A stretch of DNA of 64,000 nucleotides from Paenibacillus sp. FSL H8-0537 (GTDB lineage: Bacteria; Bacillota; Bacilli; Paenibacillales; Paenibacillaceae), in NCBI RefSeq assembly GCF_038051995.1, contig NZ_CP150290.1, positions 2,718,001 to 2,782,000 on the forward strand. The letters run 5' to 3'. Position 1 is the stretch's first letter, and each line of letters begins with the position of its first letter. The notes below the pieces were generated by a model. The model had not been told where the DNA came from, did not search any database, and was given only the letters and a program-made list of their open reading frames with translations. Shown here in pieces: positions 17,879 through 26,396 of the stretch. The position numbers and the translations under genes were made by a program.

Positions 17879-19411
17879 ATGAGCACAAAGAGGGGAATCA
17901 CTGCACTGCTTTTGTCCGTAACCTTAATCGGTTCGTCGTTAACCGCGTGCGGCACAGAATCCGCGAACGAAACGACTAAAGAGGCTGCTGGAAAGGTTGA
18001 AAAAGTGGTATTCGCACTCCCGTCATTTAACCGAATTCCTGACGATCTTAGCCGCGTAACGGAAGCTATTAATAAGATTACGAAGGAAAAGATTAATGTA
18101 GAGGTTGAATTGAAATTGTATGGACCAGCTGATTATAGTCAGAAAGTAAACCTGGCGCTGCAAAGCGGTGAGCAGTTGGACATCTTTACAGGCTTCGAGC
18201 AGTTCGCGAATTTTGCATCGAAAAAGCAGCTTTATCCGATGAATGATCTTCTACAGCAATATGGGAAGGAAATGAAAGGAATTCTAGATAAGGATTTCGG
18301 TGATGATCTCCTTGAAGCTACAACGATTGATGGTCAAATTTACGGGATTCCCGCAAATAAAGGGATGGCGCTTCCAACTAATTTGGTCTACAACTCCGAT
18401 ATGATGTCGGAAATTGGCGTGTCCGCTGACGATATCCAATCGGTAAAGGATCTGCCGGCGGTATTTGATGCCTTGCAAGAAAAGCTTCCTGATGTCGTTC
18501 CTTTCGGACCCATCAATGTCAGCCCTAGTGATACGGGCTTGGTGAGGCTGTTAAGGGGAACGCATAAAGTCGACTTTCTGACGGACAGTACGGGTGTCGG
18601 TGTCGTCATCGGAAATGACGGCAAGGTGCGGAATTTTTACGAAACAGATGAATTTAAAGCTGGCGCTTCAATGATGAGAGACTGGTACAACAAAGGGTAC
18701 TTGCAGAAGGATGCGGCAACCGCTTCAAGTCCATTTTCTGAAATTATATCCTCAGGCCGCGGGTTCGCCTTTATGGGAGGGTATAGCGGCATGGCCCTTG
18801 CACAAGCACTTAGCGCACAAACGGGAAAGAATCTGGAGACAAAACGCATTGCACCCTTCTATTTCGATACGATTGCAGTCAATGCTGTTGTTTGGATGGT
18901 CTCCAGCAGGAGTAAAGTTCCAGATGCTTCCATGAAGTTTTTAAACTTATTATATACGGATGCTGAACTTATTAACACGCTGCTGTATGGCATTGAAGGC
19001 GAGGATTATGTGAAGGTTGATGAGCATCATGTCAAGTTCCCAGAAGGAAAAAATGCTTCTACGGTTGCTTACACCGCGTATTTGAGTTCTGGAATTGTTG
19101 GTTCGGAGTCTCTTCAGTATCAGCTTGAGGGTGCAGATTGGTCAGATATTGAGCTGAAGCTGAAAGAAAATAAAGAGACGGAAAGATCTCCGTATTTTGG
19201 ATTTATTTTCGACCAAAACAGTGTGAAAACTCAAATGACCTCTATTAACAATGTCGTCAATCAATACCTTCCTGGGTTGGTTACCGGATCGCTTGACCCA
19301 GAAACGACGATACCAAAATTCACAGAAGCGCTGAACAATGCTGGCGCGGAAGCCATTATCAAGGCGAAACAGGAACAGCTTGACGCGTGGCTGGCGAACA
19401 AGAAGCAATAA
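17879..19411 (+). CDS. Extracellular sugar-binding lipoprotein of a second ABC importer
   Basis: Encodes 510 aa from ATG 17879, placed by GGAGG eight bases upstream. The signal peptide ends in a lipobox SSLTACG with Cys near residue 24. The mature part is an LplA/YtcQ-like family 1 solute-binding protein (GEQLDIFTGFEQFANFASKK; LYPMNDLLQQYGK). It starts an operon with two permeases, a NIF3 protein, a PfkB fragment, a GH13_18 phosphorylase and an esterase. The phosphorylase suggests an alpha-glucoside such as sucrose as ligand, which is an inference. Confidence 0.9.
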   Translation: MSTKRGITALLLSVTLIGSSLTACGTESANETTKEAAGKVEKVVFALPSFNRIPDDLSRVTEAINKITKEKINVEVELKLYGPADYSQKVNLALQSGEQLDIFTGFEQFANFASKKQLYPMNDLLQQYGKEMKGILDKDFGDDLLEATTIDGQIYGIPANKGMALPTNLVYNSDMMSEIGVSADDIQSVKDLPAVFDALQEKLPDVVPFGPINVSPSDTGLVRLLRGTHKVDFLTDSTGVGVVIGNDGKVRNFYETDEFKAGASMMRDWYNKGYLQKDAATASSPFSEIISSGRGFAFMGGYSGMALAQALSAQTGKNLETKRIAPFYFDTIAVNAVVWMVSSRSKVPDASMKFLNLLYTDAELINTLLYGIEGEDYVKVDEHHVKFPEGKNASTVAYTAYLSSGIVGSESLQYQLEGADWSDIELKLKENKETERSPYFGFIFDQNSVKTQMTSINNVVNQYLPGLVTGSLDPETTIPKFTEALNNAGAEAIIKAKQEQLDAWLANKKQ

Positions 19412-19423
19412 AACAAGTAAGAT

Positions 19424-19467
19424 GTCCAAGGTGGAGCTTATAGCAGGCTGCAAGCTCCACCTTAGAC
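19424..19467 (+). promoter_or_regulatory. 16-bp intercistronic mRNA hairpin
   Basis: GTCCAAGGTGGAGCTT pairs with AAGCTCCACCTTAGAC (one mismatch) around a 12-nt loop. There is no T-run, so it is not a standard terminator. It lies just after the binding-protein gene, where such hairpins stabilise the upstream mRNA and raise binding protein over permease levels. Confidence 0.65.
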
Positions 19468-19483
19468 AAAAGGAGACATGTTG

Positions 19484-20410
19484 ATGAACGCTACGGTTGC
19501 AAAACGCCGGGAATTAAAAAAGATGATGCCGCTGCTGCTTCTTGCGGCCCCAGGTCTGCTTTATTTGCTCATTAATAATTATATTCCGATGCTGGGAATC
19601 TTTATTGGGTTCAAAGAAGTAGATTTTACGAAAGGGATATTTGGCAGCGATTGGGTTGGGTTCGATAATTTTAAGTTTCTCTTTAATACAAGCGATGCCT
19701 TCATCATGACAAGAAATACGATTTTATATAACGTAGCTTTTATTGTTTTAGGCACGATCTGTTCGGTTTTTATAGCTTTGCTCATGTCTGAGCTGTTAAC
19801 GAAGGTATACTCGAAGTTTTTCCAGTCCGGTCTAGTACTCCCGAATCTGATATCTATGGTGGTGCTGTCTTATCTCGTATTTGCTTTTCTTAATTCGGAT
19901 AGCGGATTTATTAATCTTTCCATTTTGCGTCCGTTGGGACTTCCGGAAATCAGCTGGTATTCGGAGGCCAAATATTGGCCCTATATATTAGTTATCATTC
20001 AATTGTGGAAATCTGCGGGCTACGGCTCAATCGTTTATTTTGCATTTATCGCTGGCATCGATAAGAGCATTTATGAAGCTGCGAAGATCGATGGCGCAGG
20101 CAAACTGAAGCAAATTTTCAATATAACGCTGCCTTTGCTGAAACCAACGATCATTATACTAGGACTCCTTTCGGTTGGGAGAATCTTTAATTCTGATTTT
20201 GGCCTGTTCTATCAAGTGCCGATGAATGCAGGCGCCTTGTACAGCACCACACAGACGATCGATACGTATGTGTACCGTGCTCTCATTCAATTAAATGATA
20301 TTGGAATGTCCGCAGCAGCCGGTCTCTATCAGTCGTTAGTTGGTTTCATTCTTGTGTTGATTGTGAATGCGATTGTCAGAAAAGTAAATGCTGACAATGC
20401 TTTATTTTAG
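19484..20410 (+). CDS. Sugar ABC transporter permease, LplB type
   Basis: Encodes 308 aa with six predicted spans and an EAA loop (YEAAKIDGAGKLKQIFNITL, about residues 196-215). I prefer ATG 19484, nine bases from AAAGGAG; ATG 19478 and TTG 19481 are also in frame but closer to the RBS. C-terminal NAIVRKVNADNALF is typical of the family. First permease of the second importer. As in the first operon there is no dedicated ATPase gene. Confidence 0.9.
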   Translation: MNATVAKRRELKKMMPLLLLAAPGLLYLLINNYIPMLGIFIGFKEVDFTKGIFGSDWVGFDNFKFLFNTSDAFIMTRNTILYNVAFIVLGTICSVFIALLMSELLTKVYSKFFQSGLVLPNLISMVVLSYLVFAFLNSDSGFINLSILRPLGLPEISWYSEAKYWPYILVIIQLWKSAGYGSIVYFAFIAGIDKSIYEAAKIDGAGKLKQIFNITLPLLKPTIIILGLLSVGRIFNSDFGLFYQVPMNAGALYSTTQTIDTYVYRALIQLNDIGMSAAAGLYQSLVGFILVLIVNAIVRKVNADNALF

Positions 20411-20422
20411 GGGGTAAATACG

Positions 20423-21316
20423 TTGATACAAACAAGAGGGGAACGGACCTTTGCCCATTTCTCAGCCATCGTTATGTCTTTGATCACCTTAGCGGCTTTT
20501 TTACCCTTTATTTTAATTTTCGTGGCTTCTTTTACGGAAGAGTCGGCCTTGATCAGCAACGGATACAGCTACTTTCCGGAAAAATGGAGCCTGGATGCCT
20601 ATGTGTACATGTACACAACCGCTTCAACTTTTGTGAGAGCCTACGGTGTATCCTTCTTCGTCACCATTGTCGGGACCGCTGTCAGCACGATTCTGACCGC
20701 CATGCTTGCCTATCCGATGGCAAGAAGAGACTTTAAGCTTCATAATGTTTTGGCCTTTATTGTCTTTTTCACGATGCTGTTTAGCGGTGGAGTAGTCCCT
20801 AGCTATATGATGTGGACGAAATTTTTTCATATTAAGGATTCAATGTGGGCGTTAATCGTGCCTAGCTATCTGATAAGCGGTTTTAACGTTCTGCTCGTTC
20901 GCAACTATTATAAAAATAATGTGCCTGTGGATTTGATCGAATCGGCACAAATCGACGGCGCTTCCGAGCTGAAAACCTTTTACAGAATTATGCTTCCATT
21001 ATCCATTCCGGTTTTGGTGACAATCGGTTTGTTTACAGCCTTGACGTACTGGAATGATTGGATCAATGCCTTGTATTATATAACGAAGCCTCAATACTAT
21101 GGCGTTCAAAATCTTTTGATTCAGTTAATGAACAATATTCAATTTTTAAAGTCTGACCAGGCGAGCAGTATGATTGGTGCCGGCGCCGTAGAGCTTCCCA
21201 GCACGGCAGTTCGGATGGCAATGGCTGTTATTGGCATTTTGCCGATTTTAGTTGTCCTTCCCTTCCTTCAGAAGTATTTGACTAAAGGCGTCGTAATTGG
21301 AGCAGTAAAAGGATAA
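20423..21316 (+). CDS. Sugar ABC transporter permease, LplC type
   Basis: Encodes 297 aa, starting at TTG 20423 eight bases after AGGGGGT. Six spans are visible, with the EAA loop DLIESAQIDGASELKTFYRI near residues 172-191 and the family C-terminus FLQKYLTKGVVIGAVKG. It lies 12 bp after the first permease gene and should pair with it. Confidence 0.9.
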   Translation: MIQTRGERTFAHFSAIVMSLITLAAFLPFILIFVASFTEESALISNGYSYFPEKWSLDAYVYMYTTASTFVRAYGVSFFVTIVGTAVSTILTAMLAYPMARRDFKLHNVLAFIVFFTMLFSGGVVPSYMMWTKFFHIKDSMWALIVPSYLISGFNVLLVRNYYKNNVPVDLIESAQIDGASELKTFYRIMLPLSIPVLVTIGLFTALTYWNDWINALYYITKPQYYGVQNLLIQLMNNIQFLKSDQASSMIGAGAVELPSTAVRMAMAVIGILPILVVLPFLQKYLTKGVVIGAVKG

Positions 21317-21355
21317 TGAGAGGAAAGTCAAAGGATAGATAAAGGAGAGAAGAAA

Positions 21356-22162
21356 ATGAAGGTACAAGAAGTAATAGACACGGTTATATTCGATACTTGC
21401 GGCGAACGGAAATTGGAGAAATCAGGGGATCTATTAATGAGCGGCGATCCTAATATGGAAGTGACGGGTATTGTCACGAGCTTTATGGCTACCGTCGATG
21501 TGATCAGAAAGGCGATTGCGCATGGCGCGAACATGATCATTACCCACGAGCCCACCTTCTATACGGGGAAGGATGAAATCGCATGGCTGGAACATGACCC
21601 CGTTTATCTGGCAAAGAAGAAGCTCATCGAAGATAGCAAGATCGCGATTTGGAGATTTCATGATCATATGCATATGGGACATACAGACCGAATCTATGAT
21701 GGCCTATTGAAGGATATCGGTTGGGAGGAGCAAATGATCGAAAAGAACCAGCCGCATACGTACGAGATCGCTCAAACTACGCTGGGAGAACTGGCTGATT
21801 TTTTCAAGCAAAAGCTAAATATGTCGGTCATCCAAATCGTGGGCGATCCCGCAATGCCGTGTTCAAGAATTGGCATACTCGTCGGCGGTGGAAGCTTGGG
21901 ACTTGGCAGAGAACAAATGCCGATAGAGCTTATGCGGGATAAAAATCTTGATGTGATGGTGTGTGGAGAAATTGTGGAATGGACGCTGTGTGCCTATGTT
22001 AATGATGCCAAGATGCTTGGTCTAAATAAAGCCATGCTGGTAATCGGACATGAACGAAGCGAGGAGTCCGGCATGAAGCATATGGCGCAGTGGCTGCAGC
22101 CTTTGGTCGAAGGTATTCCAGTCTCCTTTATCGATGCTGAAGAGCCCTTTATCTACTTGTAA
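21356..22162 (+). CDS. NIF3 (DUF34) family metal-binding protein
   Basis: Encodes 268 aa. It carries the NIF3 metal-site pattern: THEPTFY with H64, a RFHDHMH segment with H102 and H104, and a C-terminal VIGHERSEESGM. NIF3 proteins form toroidal hexamers with a dinuclear metal centre; some act as GTP cyclohydrolase-I-like or phosphatase-like enzymes, but the physiological reaction of this branch is unknown. It has an RBS (AAAGGAGAGAAG) and lies in a sugar ABC operon. A paralogue at 30746-31534 lies in a xylan operon, which points to a carbohydrate-linked role. Confidence 0.82.
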   Translation: MKVQEVIDTVIFDTCGERKLEKSGDLLMSGDPNMEVTGIVTSFMATVDVIRKAIAHGANMIITHEPTFYTGKDEIAWLEHDPVYLAKKKLIEDSKIAIWRFHDHMHMGHTDRIYDGLLKDIGWEEQMIEKNQPHTYEIAQTTLGELADFFKQKLNMSVIQIVGDPAMPCSRIGILVGGGSLGLGREQMPIELMRDKNLDVMVCGEIVEWTLCAYVNDAKMLGLNKAMLVIGHERSEESGMKHMAQWLQPLVEGIPVSFIDAEEPFIYL

Positions 22163-22192
22163 GAGGTAAAGTCCTATAGAGGAGGAGCTTGT

Positions 22193-22876
22193 TTGTTTCA
22201 TTTTCAAGATAAACTTGTATTCCCAGATAAGAAGAATGATGTTCTAACCGTTGGAGAGCTGCTAATCGACATGATGTCTGAGACTTATGACGATAACGAG
22301 AATAATATGAACTACCACAAGCTGTTCGGCGGATCGCCTTCTAATATCGCGATGAATGTTAAGCGCTTAGGGTTCCATTCCATCGTCGCTTCGGCGGTAG
22401 GGGAAGACGATTTGGGGTCATTTTTGATAAACCGGTTGAAAAGCGCGGATATGGATACACGGTGCGTTCAGCGAAATGATTATTCGACGAGTATGGTTGT
22501 GGTGACGAAAAGCAAATCAACGCCTATACCTATTTTTTATAGAGGGGCGGACTCCCATTTAGCTTTTACTTCTACCCTTGAGGAAGCCTTATTGCATTCC
22601 AAAATTGTTCACTTCTCTTGTTGGCCGATCTCTACGGCACCGGTTCGTCAAACCATTGAAAAAGTGATTGAAATAGCAAAGAAAAATCATATCCTGATCG
22701 GCTTTGATCCCAACTACCACCCTATGATCTGGCAAAAGGGCGAGGATGGGGTTCAATATGTGAAGTCGATCATCCATAAAGTTGATATTATCAAGCCATC
22801 CGAGGATGATGCGGAAAGACTGTTCGGAAAGGATTCGCATGAGAATCAAATCGCAAAGCAATATAGGAGAACTTGA
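22193..22876 (+). pseudogene. PfkB-family sugar kinase lacking its C-terminal part
   Basis: 227 residues match the N-terminal two thirds of PfkB kinases: LTVGELLIDMMSE, then KLFGGSPSNIAMNVKRLG (substrate lid and GG motif), GFDPNYH and KPSEDDAERLFG near residue 205. The frame then ends in IAKQYRRT and a stop one base before the phosphorylase start. The anion-hole motif GAGD with the catalytic Asp, normally near residue 260, is missing. TTG start with GGAGGAG upstream. It is likely an inactive fragment made by an internal deletion, although it keeps a good RBS. Closest full-length relatives would be IolC or fructokinase-like enzymes. Confidence 0.75.
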
Positions 22877-22877
22877 T

Positions 22878-24347
22878 ATGACCGTGAAAAATCAAGTACA
22901 GTTAATTACATATCCAGATTCAATGGGAGGTGATCTGAAAGCGCTTCATCATATGCTGACGAAACATTTCTCCGACGTTTTTAAAGGAGGGGTTCATATT
23001 GTACCTCCTTTTCCGTCATCGGGCGACAGAGGGTTTGCGCCATTAACCTATCTGGAGATCGATCCTGCCTTCGGGAGCTGGGATGATATCAGAGCCATCG
23101 GTGAAGAATTTGATGTATTGGTAGATTTAATGGTCAATCACATCTCAAGACAATCTGAATACTTCCAAGACTTTCTGGAAAAGGGCAGAAACTCGCAATA
23201 CGCCGATTTGTTTATCACTTTAGATAAGATATGGGAAGACGGGGAGCCGGTACAAGCAAATATTGATAAAATGTTTTTGCGGAGACCGCTGCCGTACTCT
23301 ACCTTTACAATTCATGAATCCGGCCAAGAAGAGCGAGTATGGACGACCTTTGGAAAATCGGACCCATCTGAGCAAATTGATTTAGACATTAATTCGTTGA
23401 AGGTAAAAGCTTTGCTAACCGAGTTTTTTACTAACTTCAAGAAACAAAACATAAAGATTGTAAGGCTTGATGCAGTCGGATATATGATCAAAAAGCTGGG
23501 GACAAGCTGCTTCTTCGTGGAACCGGAAATCTATGCGTTTCTAGATTGGATCATGGAGCTTGCTGAATCGCTTGACATCGAATTGCTGCCCGAGGTCCAT
23601 TCCCATTACACGATTCAATACAAACTGGCGGAGCGTGGGTACTGGATATATGATTTTATATTGCCCTACATCGTACTTGACACCTTGATAAATAAAACAA
23701 GCAGCTCACTTCGCCGCTACCTCATATCAAGGCCAGCCAAGCAGTTCACCATGCTGGATTGCCATGACGGGATTCCCGTCAAGCCGGATTTAGACGATCT
23801 GATTGATACCCAAATGGCGAGGGCAGTTGTGGATGAATGCTTAGCTAGAGGCTCGAACCTGAGCCTGATCTTGTCGGATGAGCACAAAGCCGCAGACGGT
23901 TTCGACGTCCATCAAATCAGATGCTCGTATTATTCGGTCCTCAATTGCGATGATGATGCCTATTTAGCGGCAAGAGCGATTCAATTTTTTGTGCCAGGTA
24001 TCCCTCAAGTTTATTATGTCGGACTGCTCGCGGGCGAAAACGATATTAAAAGCGTGTTCCGGACCGGAGAAGGCCGTGAAATTAATCGCCATAATTATAC
24101 CGTTCAAGAAATGGAAGCCTCTCTGGAACAAGAGGTGGTTCAGCGGCTGCTAAAGCTCATCAGATTCAGAAATGAGTACGACGCTTTTAACGGAGAATTT
24201 AACGTCTTGGATTCGGCAAACGATGAAGTTTGCTTGGAATGGAAGAAGGATAATAAGCAATGCACGTTGTTTATTAATCTGAGGACGAGTAAGTCAGTGA
24301 TTCATTATATGGATAATGGCGGGTTTACCGTTGAATACGACGTGTAA
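22878..24347 (+). CDS. gtfA: Sucrose phosphorylase-type enzyme, GH13_18
   Basis: 489 aa, the standard length of GH13_18. It aligns from end to end with Streptococcus GtfA by eye: opening QLITYPDSMGGDLK, GGVHIVPPFPSSGDRGFAP, MVNHISRQSEYF, nucleophile D198 in RLDAVGYM, acid/base E239 in LPEVHSHY, and H296/D297 in LDCHDGIPV. It converts sucrose plus phosphate to glucose-1-phosphate and fructose in the cytoplasm. The loop reads HDGIPVKPD rather than the HDGIGVVD of classic sucrose phosphorylases, so a related acceptor (sucrose-6'-phosphate, glucosylglycerol or glucosylglycerate) is possible. ATG 22878 has AGGAG at the right distance and overlaps nothing after the truncated kinase. Confidence 0.85.
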   Translation: MTVKNQVQLITYPDSMGGDLKALHHMLTKHFSDVFKGGVHIVPPFPSSGDRGFAPLTYLEIDPAFGSWDDIRAIGEEFDVLVDLMVNHISRQSEYFQDFLEKGRNSQYADLFITLDKIWEDGEPVQANIDKMFLRRPLPYSTFTIHESGQEERVWTTFGKSDPSEQIDLDINSLKVKALLTEFFTNFKKQNIKIVRLDAVGYMIKKLGTSCFFVEPEIYAFLDWIMELAESLDIELLPEVHSHYTIQYKLAERGYWIYDFILPYIVLDTLINKTSSSLRRYLISRPAKQFTMLDCHDGIPVKPDLDDLIDTQMARAVVDECLARGSNLSLILSDEHKAADGFDVHQIRCSYYSVLNCDDDAYLAARAIQFFVPGIPQVYYVGLLAGENDIKSVFRTGEGREINRHNYTVQEMEASLEQEVVQRLLKLIRFRNEYDAFNGEFNVLDSANDEVCLEWKKDNKQCTLFINLRTSKSVIHYMDNGGFTVEYDV

Positions 24348-24378
24348 TGATGATGAAAATAGATTGGGGATATGAACA

Positions 24379-25179
24379 ATGGCAATGATGCAGGTTCATT
24401 TTTATTCAAAATCGCTGAGAAGAGAAGTCACTTTTAATGCGCTGATTCCATTAGACAAGTTTGAAATACCGGGTCAAGCGATAGCGGAGAAAAAAACGAT
24501 GAAGGCACTCTATTTATTGAATGGTTATTCGGGAAGCTGCATGGACTGGATTAGCTACACAAGAATTAGGGAGCTATCCAATAACCATCAAATCGCGGTG
24601 TTCATGCCATCCGGAGAAAATCATTTTTATGTGGATGACCCGAGCAAAGGTGAATTGTTCGGAGAATATGTCGGCAATGAGCTGGTCGCCTTTACACGAG
24701 AAATGTTCCCTTTGTCGGTAAGAAGAGAGGATACCTTTATTGGCGGTTTATCCATGGGCGGCTACGGTGCGATCCGCAATGGCTTGAAGTATGCCGGGAA
24801 TTTCAGCAAAATTATGGCGTTCTCCTCTGCCATTTTACCCTATCAAATTGCGGGAGCTGCGGAGGATTATCGGGATGGAGTAGCCGATTACAACTATTTT
24901 ACACGGGTATTCGGCGACTTAAATCAACTGCTAGGGAGCGATAAAGATCCGGAAGCGCTGATTTTAAACCTAAAAAGAAGCAACGAGGAGATTCCTCGTA
25001 TTTATATGGCTTGCGGTACCGAGGATTTTCTACTCGACGTCAATCAGAAGTTCCATAACTTTCTGGTTTCTGAAAATGTTGAAATCTCGTATACGGAAAG
25101 CCCTGGTGCCCATACGTGGGACTTTTGGAATGTTTACCTCGAAAAAGCTATTCTTTGGGCGCTGGATGATGAAAAATAA
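24379..25179 (+). CDS. Esterase of the EstA / S-formylglutathione-hydrolase-like family
   Basis: 266-aa alpha/beta hydrolase (PF00756 type). The nucleophile elbow is GLSMGGYGAIR with Ser near residue 126, an oxyanion-side YLLNGYSGSCMDW near residue 50, an acidic residue in CGTEDFLLD, and the catalytic His in GAHTWDFWNVY near residue 247. No signal peptide, so cytoplasmic. Last gene of the operon, 31 bp after the phosphorylase gene. It probably removes acetyl or other acyl groups from imported sugars, like acetyl-xylan or tributyrin-type esterases, but the substrate is not shown by the sequence. Confidence 0.85.
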   Translation: MAMMQVHFYSKSLRREVTFNALIPLDKFEIPGQAIAEKKTMKALYLLNGYSGSCMDWISYTRIRELSNNHQIAVFMPSGENHFYVDDPSKGELFGEYVGNELVAFTREMFPLSVRREDTFIGGLSMGGYGAIRNGLKYAGNFSKIMAFSSAILPYQIAGAAEDYRDGVADYNYFTRVFGDLNQLLGSDKDPEALILNLKRSNEEIPRIYMACGTEDFLLDVNQKFHNFLVSENVEISYTESPGAHTWDFWNVYLEKAILWALDDEK

Positions 25180-25231
25180 CGGTAGATGTACGTTAGACGT
25201 AAAGCTCGATGGGTAAAGTGATTTCCATAAA

Positions 25232-25287
25232 ACAGCGGCAGTCTAGGATTCGTTCTCATCCATGGCTGCCGCTGTCCTATTTTTTTC
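25232..25287 (+). terminator. Terminator of the phosphorylase operon, overlapping the AraC gene end
   Basis: Perfect 10-bp GC-rich stem ACAGCGGCAG / CTGCCGCTGT with a 24-nt loop, followed by a run of Ts. The loop contains the stop codon of the convergent AraC gene (TAG at 25243-25245 on the minus strand). Confidence 0.65.
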
Positions 25288-26202
25288 GTCATTCGAACGT
25301 CGATACTCACTCGGCGAAGCACCATGCCAGCGCTTGAACTGCCGGCTAAAATGCGAAATATCGCGGTAGCCGAGAATCGCGGAAATTTGGCTGATTGACA
25401 TTTGCGGATCGTTAAGCAGCACCTTCGCCTCATGCAGCATCTCCTTTGAGAGAAACACGCGCGGCGATATTTCAAAAACCTTCCTAAACACGCGGTTGCA
25501 GTGGGAGACACTGATGCCAAGCTCGGCCGCAATGTCGTCAATGCCGTAATGCTGGTTAACTGCAGCAGCATCCTGCTTGAATTGCTGGTAGATAAGTCCC
25601 TGCAGCTTGTCGCGAATTTGATGAGCCAGCTGGACTTTCTCATAGGAGACAGAAGAGTGGAGGTCGGCTTCCGCAGAAAGGGCTTCCCAGAGCTGGCCGA
25701 ATAGCTCAAAAACAGCGGATTGAAGCCGCATCCGTTCCGTAAGCTTAACTGCGGAATGTTCAGCGAGCTGGCTGGACATTTCGATAACTTTATTGAGAGC
25801 GGGCCTTAATTGCTGGACGACATTGCTGTCGGTATCAAAAAGGACAGAATCGAGCCGACTTAATAAGGATAAAAACATGCGATCATCGATGTCAAAATGC
25901 AGGCAAAAATAAGTGAACGGCTTGCCGTTCCCGCTTTTACTGGCGTGAGAGGCGCCTGGCTGAAGGAACATGAGAGCCCCAGCCTGCTGGATATAAGGAC
26001 GGTCATTGACGATAAACAATTGCTCGCCCTCAAGCACGTAATTGATTTCATATTGGGGATGGGTATGCACAGGGTAATCCCATTGTCCGCTTACTTTGCG
26101 CAAATGCATGCCAAACAGGTTTATCGTTGTTTTGACATCGGGAACAATAGCTTCGCTAATGCATTGCCCCAGTATAGGCGGTATAAAAGTGGCTGCCATC
26201 AT
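25243..26202 (-). CDS. AraC-family transcriptional regulator with cupin sensor
   Basis: Encodes 319 aa from ATG 26202 (CGGAGG six bases upstream; an upstream in-frame ATG at 26229 lacks an RBS). Residues 30-100 form a cupin (HTHPQYEINYVLEGEQLFIV), the usual sugar-sensing arm, and the C-terminus is an AraC double helix-turn-helix (IDDIAAELGISVSHCNRVFR; ISQISAILGYRDISHFSRQF). It is divergent from the GH52-GH67-NIF3 operon and so is its probable regulator, with a xylo-oligosaccharide or xylose as candidate effector (inference). Confidence 0.88.
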   Translation of the reverse strand: MMAATFIPPILGQCISEAIVPDVKTTINLFGMHLRKVSGQWDYPVHTHPQYEINYVLEGEQLFIVNDRPYIQQAGALMFLQPGASHASKSGNGKPFTYFCLHFDIDDRMFLSLLSRLDSVLFDTDSNVVQQLRPALNKVIEMSSQLAEHSAVKLTERMRLQSAVFELFGQLWEALSAEADLHSSVSYEKVQLAHQIRDKLQGLIYQQFKQDAAAVNQHYGIDDIAAELGISVSHCNRVFRKVFEISPRVFLSKEMLHEAKVLLNDPQMSISQISAILGYRDISHFSRQFKRWHGASPSEYRRSNDEKNRTAAAMDENES

Positions 26203-26345
26203 GCAACGCCTCCGTTCCATTCCTCGCAAATTTCCATGCTAGGCTTAACTACGAGTATAGCGCATTTAGCCCGATTTGGGTAAATAATTGATTGATTTGA
26301 CAATGGCTTCGACTCAACCCAACGTGCTAGGATAAAAATAAATCA

Positions 26346-26359
26346 TGCAAACGCTTTAT
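26346..26359 (+). promoter_or_regulatory. Candidate cre site for CcpA
   Basis: TGCAAACGCTTTAT matches 12 of 14 positions of the cre consensus TGNAARCGNWWWCA and lies about 40 bp upstream of the GH52 start, in the AraC/GH52 divergent region. Carbon catabolite repression of the xylan genes is the expected role. Confidence 0.45.
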
Positions 26360-26396
26360 TTTCATTTTAGATAACGGTTAAGAAGGGGTAAAAACA

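Noticed and set aside
25897..26283. 128-codon + strand frame opposite the AraC gene
   Set aside because: Antisense shadow of a well-supported AraC regulator; no start signal.
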